This document shows, piece after piece, positions 1 through 6,276 of a stretch of DNA of 9,145 nucleotides. The notes beneath the pieces were generated by a model, which was not told the DNA's origin, made no database searches, and was given only the letters and a program-made list of their open reading frames with translations. The position numbers were made by a program, and so were the translations under genes. Source of the DNA: Planctomycetaceae bacterium (GTDB lineage: Bacteria; Planctomycetota; Phycisphaerae; Phycisphaerales; SM1A02); assembly GCA_027488415.1 (NCBI GenBank), contig JAIYBS010000225.1, positions 1 to 9,145 on the forward strand. The letters are read 5' to 3'. Positions within the stretch are counted from its first letter, which is position 1. Each line of letters begins with the position of its first letter.

Positions 1-630
1 GCCGCGGCGCGCGATCCGCGCGGCGACCGGGTGCGCGCGTGCGAGCCGCGCGGCGCGGGCCGCGGCTGGGAGCATCGGCAGCGTGAGGACGTTGGCCGCG
101 GCGAGGGGCACCGCGAGCCACGGTGCCGCGATCCCGCCCAAGCGCGATGCGGCCAGCAGCGCCGCACCCGTGAACGCCACCTGCATCGCGCCGCGGGCGA
201 GCTGCATCGAGGACCACTCGTCGACGCGCCGGTCGACGAGCAGGTATCGCTGCCGCTCGTCGATCGCGCGCTCCGTGAGGAAATAGCCGGCCGCCGCCGC
301 CGCGAGCCACGGGTCGGGCGCTGCGCCTGCCGCGATCGCCGCCGACACGAGTGCGCCGACGGTCGCCGTCAGCGCCACCCGGCCGACGTAGTCGTGGAAT
401 CGGACGGCGCGGCTCCCGCCGTCCGCGAGCGCCGATTCGTAGTAGAGCCGGCCGCTGTCGAAGGCCGAGGCGACCAGCCCGAAGCCGACCGCCACCACGA
501 GTCGCGCGAAGTCGTTGGCGACGTCGGCGCCGACGAAGCGCGAGGCCAGCATGATCGCGAGCGGCCGCGCGAGCACCAGCGAGCCACGCGCCGCGAGGAA
601 CCGGAGGCGATGGTGCGTCGGCGCGGTCAT
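1..630 (-). CDS. Multi-pass membrane protein, N-terminal part, possibly a Wzx-like polysaccharide flippase
   Basis: The frame is open from an ATG at 630 to the left edge, giving 210 residues with the C-terminus missing. It is rich in Ala, Leu and Val, with about five or six hydrophobic segments (near residues 14-34, 40-58, 84-103, 107-118, 149-163 and 167-189) separated by short basic or acidic loops. A charged stretch around 120-140 (TERAIDERQRYL, then DRRVDEW) resembles the loops of polysaccharide export proteins. The location beside glycan genes supports a flippase or other envelope-glycan membrane protein, but no family-defining motif is visible, so the function is inferred from topology and context. 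An in-frame ATG at 651 would add seven residues; neither start has a convincing ribosome-binding site. The gene is divergent from the transferase at 702. Long antisense frames across this region are Arg-rich and not protein-like. Confidence 0.6.
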   Translation of the reverse strand, partial: MTAPTHHRLRFLAARGSLVLARPLAIMLASRFVGADVANDFARLVVAVGFGLVASAFDSGRLYYESALADGGSRAVRFHDYVGRVALTATVGALVSAAIAAGAAPDPWLAAAAAGYFLTERAIDERQRYLLVDRRVDEWSSMQLARGAMQVAFTGAALLAASRLGGIAAPWLAVPLAAANVLTLPMLPAAARAARLARAHPVAARIARRG

Positions 631-672
631 CCGATGCGCGGAGTGTCCCATCCCGCGGTGCGCTCGTGGCGT

Positions 673-683
673 GAATCCGATTC
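673..683. promoter_or_regulatory. Short perfect palindrome in the divergent intergenic region
   Basis: GAATCcGATTC is an 11-base palindrome with 5-base arms and a single central base. It sits between the divergent membrane-protein and transferase genes, where an operator for either could lie. With arms this short it could easily be chance, so it is only a candidate. Confidence 0.2.
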
Positions 684-691
684 GTTCCCGC

Positions 692-697
692 TATCTT
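692..697 (+). promoter_or_regulatory. Candidate -10 element for a leaderless transcript
   Basis: TATCTT fits the TANNNT pattern of a sigma-70-type -10 box. It ends 4 bases before the GTG at 702 and 7 bases before the ATG at 705. No Shine-Dalgarno-like sequence lies between it and the start, so transcription from this box would begin at or next to the ATG and give a leaderless mRNA. No recognisable -35 box lies at the expected distance (about 669-674). This is an inference from spacing alone. Confidence 0.3.
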
Positions 698-701
698 TCG
701 G

Positions 702-1820
702 GTGATGCCCTCGCAGCCCGCGCCATCGGGAGCCGCCGTCGTCGCCAACGCGGTCTACCGCCGCACCAAGGTCGACGGCCTCGCCGTGTCCACGCTGACG
801 GACCCGATCGTCGAGGACCGCCTGGTGCCGGTCGGCGGCAACTACGCGATCGGCGACGCACCGAAGCCCGAGCGGGTCCCGTCGCAGCGCGTTCGCACCG
901 ACCCGACCGCGTGGGAGGCGGTGCGCGGGCTCCTCGCCTGGGACGCGGCGGACATCGAGGACGCGCGGTTCCTGTGGCGCGTGTCGCGCCGCTATCGCCC
1001 GCTCCGGTTCTTCGGGTTCCGCAAGTCCGCGATGCGCCTGCCGCGCTGGTTCTGGTTCCTCTACGCGTTCCTCGTGGCGAAGGCCATGAGGGTGCCGGCG
1101 GGGGAGTTCGCCGCCCGCCACGATCGGCTCATCATCGTCTGCTACTACCACGCGCGCTCGCTCGGCCTCGTGCGCGCGTTCCGCCGCCAGGGGAAGCCGG
1201 TGGTCGACGTCCAGCACGGCTTGATCGGCCCCTCGCACTTCGCGTACGCCAACGAGTCCGCGTGGCAACTTCGGAGCCGCCTGCAGCCGACCGGGTTCCT
1301 TGTGTGGAGCGCGTCGGCGAAGGCGTTCCTCGAGCGGACGACCGGGCGGTCCGCCGAGGTGCGGACCTTCGACGACTCGCGCTACTTCACGCCGGTGCCT
1401 CGCGCCGACCCGTCGCGTCCGCGGGTGATGGTCGCGCTGCAGTGGGGATCCGTCCTGCCGGACGTGCTCGTCGACTTCATCGCAAGCGCATCATGGGCGG
1501 ACTGGGTGCTCCGCATGCATCCACGCGACCGGGTCGCGGCGGCGGAGCGGTCGGACGTCGCGCGCCTGCGCGCGCACGCGCACGTGCAGCTTGAGCCGGA
1601 GGGATTGCCGCTCGGCGCGAGCGTCCGCGGCGCCGACCTCGTGCTGACGTGGAACTCGTCGGTGACCTCGGAGGCGGCGATGGCCGGGCGGCGCTCGATC
1701 TTCTGGGATGCCGCCGTCCGCGAGTCGTTCCGCGACGAGATCGACGCCGGGTTCGCGGAGTGCCTGGCGGTGGAGGAGATCCCGGCGAGGGTTCGCGCGA
1801 TGCTCGTACCGTCCGCCTGA
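702..1820 (+). CDS. GT-B-type glycosyltransferase, sialyltransferase/capsule-transferase-like; candidate pseudaminyltransferase
   Basis: A 372-residue soluble-looking protein. The GTG at 702 is directly followed by an ATG at 705, and either could be the start. Three blocks stand out: DVQHG (169-173) ending the first half; LRMHPR (270-275) with an HP pair in the second half; and TWNSSVTSEAAMAG (316-329) near the C-terminus. An HP motif followed by a Ser/Thr motif is typical of bacterial GT-B sialyltransferases, where they bind the CMP donor. Related patterns occur in capsule (KpsC/KpsS-type) and CDP-glycerol transferases. Next to a pseudaminic acid operon, transfer of CMP-pseudaminic acid to a glycan is a reasonable inference, but donor and acceptor cannot be read from the sequence. 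There is no signal peptide or clear membrane helix, so the site is probably cytoplasmic. It is the only plus-strand gene and converges on pseI with 28 bases between stop codons. Confidence 0.75.
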   Translation: MMPSQPAPSGAAVVANAVYRRTKVDGLAVSTLTDPIVEDRLVPVGGNYAIGDAPKPERVPSQRVRTDPTAWEAVRGLLAWDAADIEDARFLWRVSRRYRPLRFFGFRKSAMRLPRWFWFLYAFLVAKAMRVPAGEFAARHDRLIIVCYYHARSLGLVRAFRRQGKPVVDVQHGLIGPSHFAYANESAWQLRSRLQPTGFLVWSASAKAFLERTTGRSAEVRTFDDSRYFTPVPRADPSRPRVMVALQWGSVLPDVLVDFIASASWADWVLRMHPRDRVAAAERSDVARLRAHAHVQLEPEGLPLGASVRGADLVLTWNSSVTSEAAMAGRRSIFWDAAVRESFRDEIDAGFAECLAVEEIPARVRAMLVPSA

Positions 1821-1849
1821 GCCCGGAGTGCACCGGTAGCGGACTCGGT
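1808..1849. terminator. Weak stem-loop between convergent genes
   Basis: GTCCGC (1811-1816) pairs with GCGGAC (1839-1844). ACC (1808-1810) can pair with GGT (1847-1849) across a two-base bulge, and an inner CCGG/CCGG stem (1823-1826 and 1833-1836) closes a six-base loop. The structure spans the ends of the plus-strand transferase and pseI, where a shared bidirectional terminator would be expected. No T-tract follows on either strand, so it is not a textbook intrinsic terminator. Confidence 0.25.
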
Positions 1850-2889
1850 CAGAGAACGTCCCAGCGCACCGGCATGCCGCGCGTGACGGGCTCCCGGAGC
1901 GTGCTCCCGACCACCAGGTCCGCGGCGGACGGCGGAAGCCCGTGGCCCGGACGGATCGCGCGGACGTCCGCGGCGGTCACCGTGGCCCCGGCCGGCAGGT
2001 CGCGCACGAAGTAGAGCGACCGACGGAACACCTTGCTCCCGGACTCCGCCTCGCCCGCGCCGAAGCTGACGGTGCCGAGGCCCTGCCATGCGCGGAGCGT
2101 CTCGTCCGCGAGCGCGCGCATCTCCGCGGGCTCGAGCGAGAACGCCGCATCGACGCCGCCGTCGGCGCGCGAGAGGGTGAAGTGCTTCTCGATCACCGTG
2201 GCGCCGAGCGCGACGGACGCGACCGCGACGCCGACGCCGAGCGTGTGGTCGGAGAGGCCGACCTCGCAGCCGAACGCCTCGCGGAGCGCGGGGATCGTTC
2301 GGATGTTCGAGTTGACCGGGCTCGCCGGATAGGAGCTGGTGCACTTGAGGAGCACGAGGTCGCGGCACCCCGCCTCGCGTGCGGCGCGCACCAGCGCGTC
2401 GATCTCGCCGAGCGTCGCCATGCCGGTCGACACGATGATCGGCTTGCCCGTCGCGGCGACCTTCCGGATGAGCGGCAGGTCGGTGTTCTCGAAGCTCGCG
2501 ATCTTGTAGCAGGGCGCGTCGAGCGTCTCGAGGAAGTCGACCGCGCTGAAGTCGAACGGCGTGCTGAACGGGATCATCCCGTGACGGCGCGCGCGCTCGA
2601 AGATCGGCGCGTGCCAGTCCCACGGGGTGTGGGCCTCCTCGTAGAGGTCGTAGAGGCTGCGGCCGGCCCACGGGCTCTTCGGGTCCGCGATGACGAACTC
2701 GCGCTCGCGGATGTCGAGCGTCATCGTGTCGGCGGTGTACGTCTGGATCTTGAGCGCGTGCGCGCCGGTCGCGGCGGCGGCATCCACGATCGCCAGCGCG
2801 CGGTCGAGCGATCCGTTGTGGTTGCCGGAGAGCTCGGCGATGATGAACGGCGGTGCGTCGAGCCCGACGGGGCGTCCTGCGATCTTCAT
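1849..2889 (-). CDS. pseI: Pseudaminic acid synthase PseI
   Basis: PseI condenses 2,4-diacetamido-2,4,6-trideoxy-L-altrose with phosphoenolpyruvate to give pseudaminic acid in the cytoplasm. The 346-residue protein has the usual family length. It has an N-terminal NeuB TIM barrel (about 1-275) and a C-terminal SAF/antifreeze-like domain (about 287-346). Visible barrel blocks are AELSGNHNGS (18-27), KIQTYTADTMT (47-57), PFSTPFD (107-113), YKIASFE (128-134), STGMAT (154-159), KCTSSYP (182-188), SDHT (213-216) and EKHFT (234-238). His215 and His236 match the metal-binding histidines of NeuB enzymes. The IQTYTADTMT block favours PseI over sialic (NeuB) or legionaminic (LegI) synthases. The ATG overlaps the pseG-pseH stop by 4 bases (ATGA) and has a strong ribosome-binding site. 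It is the last gene of the operon. Confidence 0.95.
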   Translation of the reverse strand: MKIAGRPVGLDAPPFIIAELSGNHNGSLDRALAIVDAAAATGAHALKIQTYTADTMTLDIREREFVIADPKSPWAGRSLYDLYEEAHTPWDWHAPIFERARRHGMIPFSTPFDFSAVDFLETLDAPCYKIASFENTDLPLIRKVAATGKPIIVSTGMATLGEIDALVRAAREAGCRDLVLLKCTSSYPASPVNSNIRTIPALREAFGCEVGLSDHTLGVGVAVASVALGATVIEKHFTLSRADGGVDAAFSLEPAEMRALADETLRAWQGLGTVSFGAGEAESGSKVFRRSLYFVRDLPAGATVTAADVRAIRPGHGLPPSAADLVVGSTLREPVTRGMPVRWDVL

Positions 2890-4364
2890 GCTTCAGTCCT
2901 CCGCCCGACGGGGCGTTCGTACGAATCGGTGCCGGGAAGGTATCCCGCGGCGAGGAACGCGCGCACGCTCGCGTCGTTTCCGTCGCGGATCTCCGCGCGG
3001 CAGGTCCGGACGCGGGCGTCGTTCGCCTCGAGCCACGCGTCGCCCGCGTCCAGGATCGCGGGCCCGAGCCCGGACCCGTGCAGCGCGGGGTCGACGGCGA
3101 TCGAGATGGTCGCGCGGTCGCCCGACACGTCGAAGCGCAGCGTCCCGAGCGGCCGGCCGCGGCGCTCCGCGACGAGCACGTGCCGATCGCCGCGGGCGAG
3201 GCTCGACTCGAGCCAGCGGACGTGCGTCTCCCAGGGGATCTCGTCGGTCGTGTGGCTGACGGCGCGCACCGAGGGGTCGTTCCGCCACCGGTGCAGGAGC
3301 TCCGCGTCGTGCAGGGTCGCGCGCCGCAGGTCGACGCCCGCGAGCCGGTTCAGCTCGCGTGCCACCCGGGCGGCGCCGCGGCCGTCGACGGCGGCGCGGC
3401 CGGCGGCCGACATGCGGGCCAGGAGTCGAGGATCGGCCAGCATCCGCGCGGCCGCTTCCGTCGCTTCCTCCGGGCTGCCGACGACGACGACCGCTCCGGC
3501 GTGCTCCGCCGAGCGTGCGAGGCCGCGCTGATTCTCCGCCGCGACCACGACGATGCCGGGCACGCCCGCGTGCAGCCGCTCGAGAAGTCCGACGCCCGCG
3601 GCACCGATCGCCAGGGCAGGCGCCCCGGGCGAGGTCGGTCCCTCGGGCGCGAACGTCGCGCCCGGAACGGATCGAACGGTTGCCTCGGCGCGCGCGCGGG
3701 CCGTCGACCCGAGCTGCACCACGAGGCGTCCGCGCGTCGCCGCGCGCGCAGCCAGCGCCAGCAGCGTCCGCTCGGTGAGCTGCCCGGGATCGGCCGCGCC
3801 GAAGGCGATCAGGACGTCACCCGGACCTGCGGCCGCGGGCCGTGCCGGATCGCCGATGATCCCGTGCCGGAGTCCGCCGAGTGTCCTCGCGCCGGGCGCG
3901 AGCTCCCGGTACTCGTCGTGGGTTGCCGCGGCATTGATCACGAGGTCGGCGTCGAGCGGCCGATCGCGCAGGTCGTCAAAAGTGGCCAGCCGCGCGCCGG
4001 TGGCGCGCATTGCGGTGAGCCACGGCTTTCCGAGCTGGTACGAGTCCACCAGCACGATGTCCGTTCGACCGAGCGCCGCGATCTCCCGTGCGTCCGCCTG
4101 CTGCTCCTTCTCCGATGCCTGTGTCTCTCCGGAGCGGTGCGCCGTCGCGGGACATTCGAGTACGGCGATGCTTCCCGCATCGACGCCGCGCTCGACGAGC
4201 GCGGGCACGGTCTCCCGATCGCATGTCCACGAGACGCGGGCTCCCAGCCTCGCGAGCTCCCGCGCGACCGCGGCCGTCCGCGCCGCGTGGCCAGCCCCGA
4301 TCGTCGCGGAGGCCGCCGTGCGGATCAGCACCCGCAGGCCGTCCGCGCCGCCCGCCGCGTTCAC
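2886..4364 (-). CDS. pseG/pseH: Fused PseG (UDP-sugar hydrolase) and PseH-like N-acetyltransferase
   Basis: A 492-residue two-domain protein for two consecutive pseudaminic acid steps. Residues 1-343 resemble PseG, a GT-B-like enzyme that removes UDP from UDP-2,4-diacetamido-2,4,6-trideoxy-L-altrose. Visible are IGAGHAAR (22-29) with the expected catalytic His26, DSYQL (107-111) with the conserved Tyr109, FGAADP (188-193), GAAG (254-257) with Glu262, and ENQ (277-279). Residues 344-492 are a GNAT domain beginning VDLRRATLHDAELLHRWRND, with the acetyl-CoA loop HGSGLGPAIL (about 429-438) and EIRDGNDASVRAFLAAGY (458-475). It fits PseH, which acetylates the 4-amino group made by PseC. In Campylobacter and Helicobacter these are separate proteins. 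The GTG start at 4364 overlaps the pseC stop (GTGA) and has an AGAGG site; the open frame extends upstream to 4823, but that part is a pseC shadow. The usual Asp before the GxGH loop is Ala here. Confidence 0.9.
   Translation of the reverse strand: MNAAGGADGLRVLIRTAASATIGAGHAARTAAVARELARLGARVSWTCDRETVPALVERGVDAGSIAVLECPATAHRSGETQASEKEQQADAREIAALGRTDIVLVDSYQLGKPWLTAMRATGARLATFDDLRDRPLDADLVINAAATHDEYRELAPGARTLGGLRHGIIGDPARPAAAGPGDVLIAFGAADPGQLTERTLLALAARAATRGRLVVQLGSTARARAEATVRSVPGATFAPEGPTSPGAPALAIGAAGVGLLERLHAGVPGIVVVAAENQRGLARSAEHAGAVVVVGSPEEATEAAARMLADPRLLARMSAAGRAAVDGRGAARVARELNRLAGVDLRRATLHDAELLHRWRNDPSVRAVSHTTDEIPWETHVRWLESSLARGDRHVLVAERRGRPLGTLRFDVSGDRATISIAVDPALHGSGLGPAILDAGDAWLEANDARVRTCRAEIRDGNDASVRAFLAAGYLPGTDSYERPVGRRTEA
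2897..2902 (-). promoter_or_regulatory. Ribosome-binding site of pseI
   Basis: GGAGGA on the minus strand lies 7 bases upstream of the pseI ATG. It is the strongest Shine-Dalgarno match in the window and lies inside the 3' end of pseG-pseH. It fixes the pseI start at 2889 and suggests efficient independent initiation as well as coupling through the ATGA overlap. Confidence 0.75.
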
Positions 4365-5608
4365 CCGATCGCCTCTCGCAGCGAGTCCACGACGCGATCC
4401 TGGTCCTCGAACGTGAGGCCCGGGTGCAGCGGCAGCGTGAGCGCGCGTCGGTAGTAGCGCTCGGCGTTCGGGAAGTCGCCCGCCTTGAAGCCCATGCTCC
4501 GGTAGTACGGCTGCAGGTGCACCGGGATGTAGTGCACGTTCACCATGATCCCGGCCGCCCACATCCGCTCGAAGACCTCGCGGCGGCGGGACTCGAGCGA
4601 CTCGTCGAGCTGGACCACGTACAGGTGCCACGCGGACGCGGCGCCCTCGCGGCGCGGCGCGACGGTCAGCGGGAAGTCCGCCAGAAGGCGGTCGTAGCGC
4701 GCGGCGAGCTCGGTGCGCGCGCGAACGAACTCCCGCAGCCGCTTCATCTGGCTGCAGCCCAGCGCGGCGTGCAGGTCCGTCATGCGGTAGTTGTTGCCGA
4801 GGTCGACCTGCTGGTAGTACCACGGTCCCTCGCTGGGATCGTGCATCTCCTCCGGGTTCCGCGTGATGCAGTGCGAGCGGTACAGCTCCATGGCGCGCGC
4901 CAGCTCGGGGTGGTCCGTCAGCCCGGCGCCGCCTTCACACGTGGTGACGATCTTCACCGGATGGAAGCTGAGGACGGTGATGTCCGCCGTCCGCCCACCG
5001 CCCGTGGGTCGACCGGCGTCCGTGGCGCCGACCGCGTGGGACGCGTCCTCGATGATCCGGAATCCGTAGCGGTCGGCGAGCGAGCGGATCGCGCGCATGT
5101 CGGCGGGCAGCCCCGCGAAGTCGACGGGAACCACGATCTTCGGGAGCTTCCCCTCGCGCTTCGCCGCCTCGAGCTTTCGCTCGAGCGCGACGGCGCAGAG
5201 GTTGAGCGTCTCCGGATCGATGTCGACGAAGTCGACGTCGGCGCCGCAGGTTCGCGCGCAGTTCGCGCTCGCGACGAAGGTGTTCGGGGTCGTCCAGAGT
5301 CGGTCGCCCGGCCCGAGCCCGAGGGCGCGGCAGGCGATGTGCAGCGCGCTGGTCGCGCTGTTGCAGGCGACGGCATGCAGCGCGCCGGTCGCCTCCTTGA
5401 GCGCGGACTCGAACGCCGGCACGGCCGGACCCTGCGTGAGGTAATCGCTTCGCAGGGCGTTCAGCACAGCCGCTTCGTCGGCGCTGCTGATGTCCTGCCT
5501 GCCGTACGAGATTCGCTTTGTCAATTGAGATCCAGCTGGAGTTTGCGAGCGGGCGGAAATGCCGGGTGGGCAACTCTCGATCGCGCGTCCACCTGAGAGG
5601 GAGGTCAT
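4361..5608 (-). CDS. pseC: PLP-dependent aminotransferase PseC
   Basis: PseC transfers an amino group from glutamate to C4 of UDP-2-acetamido-2,6-dideoxy-L-arabino-hexos-4-ulose, the PseB product. It belongs to the DegT/DnrJ/EryC1 fold-type I family. Visible are EDASHAVGA (187-195) with the PLP-contacting Asp188, SFHPVKIVTTCEGGAG (214-229) with the Schiff-base Lys219, NYRMTDLHAALG (273-284), and VHYIPVHLQPYY (358-369). The last block, together with FHPVK, is characteristic of PseC rather than related sugar aminotransferases. The homologous part begins at ISYGRQDI, near residue 33. The ATG at 5608 overlaps the methyltransferase stop by 4 bases, as elsewhere in the operon, and gives 415 residues, including about 30 extra N-terminal residues of low-complexity look. 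A TTG at 5524, with TGGA six bases upstream, would give a protein of usual length (387 residues). The long frame upstream to 6229 is a shadow of the methyltransferase gene. Confidence 0.95.
   Translation of the reverse strand: MTSLSGGRAIESCPPGISARSQTPAGSQLTKRISYGRQDISSADEAAVLNALRSDYLTQGPAVPAFESALKEATGALHAVACNSATSALHIACRALGLGPGDRLWTTPNTFVASANCARTCGADVDFVDIDPETLNLCAVALERKLEAAKREGKLPKIVVPVDFAGLPADMRAIRSLADRYGFRIIEDASHAVGATDAGRPTGGGRTADITVLSFHPVKIVTTCEGGAGLTDHPELARAMELYRSHCITRNPEEMHDPSEGPWYYQQVDLGNNYRMTDLHAALGCSQMKRLREFVRARTELAARYDRLLADFPLTVAPRREGAASAWHLYVVQLDESLESRRREVFERMWAAGIMVNVHYIPVHLQPYYRSMGFKAGDFPNAERYYRRALTLPLHPGLTFEDQDRVVDSLREAIG
4372..4376 (-). promoter_or_regulatory. Ribosome-binding site of pseG-pseH that decides the start
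   Basis: AGAGG on the minus strand lies 7 bases before the GTG at 4364. It supports that GTG over the far longer open frame, which has Arg-rich, non-homologous sequence upstream of this point. Confidence 0.65.
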
Positions 5609-6276
5609 GAATTGATCGTACCGCCTGCTGTGGCGCCCGCGGAAGGCACCGCGACGTCCTTCCGCACCAGCACCGTGAACGCGTACAGCCCGTAGTCGTG
5701 GAGCAGCGCCACGTTCCGCGAGTGGCGCCGCTTGCAGAGGTCGAACACGGCGCAGGGATCGGGGTACCACAGGTAGTCGCGCATGCGGTCCGCGTCGGAG
5801 TACGAGGTCAGGCAGTTGAAGGCGAAGCCGCGGATGCTGGTCCGGTCGAGCGCCGCGAGGCTCGTGGCCAGCGCGTCCATGCACTCGCCGTCGGACCGTC
5901 CGAGGCGGAGCGTGAAGATGCCGCTGGCGAACCCGTAGTCGGCCGGCGCGTCCGGCTCCGTCGCCACGGCGAACGAGGCATCGGGCCGCCCGGAGGTGCG
6001 TGCCGCCGCCGACTCGACCATCGAGGCGTTCAGGTCGAATCCCCGGTAGCGATCGCAGCCGCCGCGGCGGTCGAGGAAGTCGAGGAACGCGCCGTAGCCG
6101 CATCCGAGGTCGTTGGCGGAGAACCGCTCGCCCGGCGCTACGAGCTTCGCCAGCTGCTCGAAGTGCAGGAGCTGGCTCGTCTCGCCGTTCCAGTCGACGC
6201 CGAGCGGGGTGGCTCCGTGGCGCTGCCACTTGTCCGCGTAGTGCTCGATCGTCCGGCGTGCGAAGGACTCATCCAT
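5605..6276 (-). CDS. Class I SAM-dependent methyltransferase of glycan loci
   Basis: A 223-residue cytoplasmic protein with a Rossmann-type SAM-binding core: NDLGCGYGAF (55-64) is motif I, and RGFDLNASMV (78-87) carries the acidic residue at the end of strand 2. The N-terminal HYADKWQRHGATPLGVDWNG (12-31), central DYGFASGIFTLRLG (113-126) and C-terminal HDYGLYAFTVLVRK (193-206) match a recognisable family of small methyltransferases found in surface-polysaccharide and flagellin-glycosylation clusters. The substrate is not known from the sequence. Placement between the glycosyltransferase and pseC suggests methylation of a pseudaminic acid residue, its precursor or a neighbouring sugar. The ATG overlaps the end of the glycosyltransferase gene by 8 bases, the only junction in the operon that is not a 4-base overlap, with an AAGGCGAGG-like site upstream. 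The stop overlaps the pseC ATG. Confidence 0.85.
   Translation of the reverse strand: MDESFARRTIEHYADKWQRHGATPLGVDWNGETSQLLHFEQLAKLVAPGERFSANDLGCGYGAFLDFLDRRGGCDRYRGFDLNASMVESAAARTSGRPDASFAVATEPDAPADYGFASGIFTLRLGRSDGECMDALATSLAALDRTSIRGFAFNCLTSYSDADRMRDYLWYPDPCAVFDLCKRRHSRNVALLHDYGLYAFTVLVRKDVAVPSAGATAGGTINS

Noticed and set aside
31..705. Plus-strand open frame opposite the membrane protein
   Set aside because: Extremely Arg- and Glu-rich with no hydrophobic pattern, while the minus strand gives clean membrane segments and a plausible N-terminus.
515..1594. Plus-strand frame overlapping the GT-B transferase
   Set aside because: Out of frame with the transferase and Arg-rich; only the frame at 702-1820 shows QHG, HP and S motifs.
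1942..3531. Long plus-strand open frame (529 codons) opposite pseI and pseG-pseH
   Set aside because: It is antisense to two clear enzymes, its composition is dominated by Arg, Ala, Glu and Val as expected for shadow frames in high-GC DNA, and no protein motif is visible.
2853..4454. Plus-strand open frame of 533 codons opposite pseG-pseH
   Set aside because: Antisense shadow; the minus strand carries coherent PseG and GNAT motifs.
4365..4823. N-terminal extension of pseG-pseH to 4823
   Set aside because: The sequence upstream of the GTG at 4364 overlaps pseC out of frame and lacks homology; an AGAGG site and the GTGA overlap mark the real start.
5519..5524. TTGACA on the minus strand as a -35 promoter box
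   Set aside because: It lies within pseC coding sequence, and no -10-like hexamer is found 16-18 bases downstream.
4088..5596. Plus-strand open frame of 502 codons opposite pseC
   Set aside because: It is a mirror frame of pseC and the start of pseG-pseH, with repetitive charged sequence and no recognisable domain.
5609..6229. N-terminal extension of pseC to 6229
   Set aside because: It lies wholly within the methyltransferase gene in another frame and has no aminotransferase sequence.
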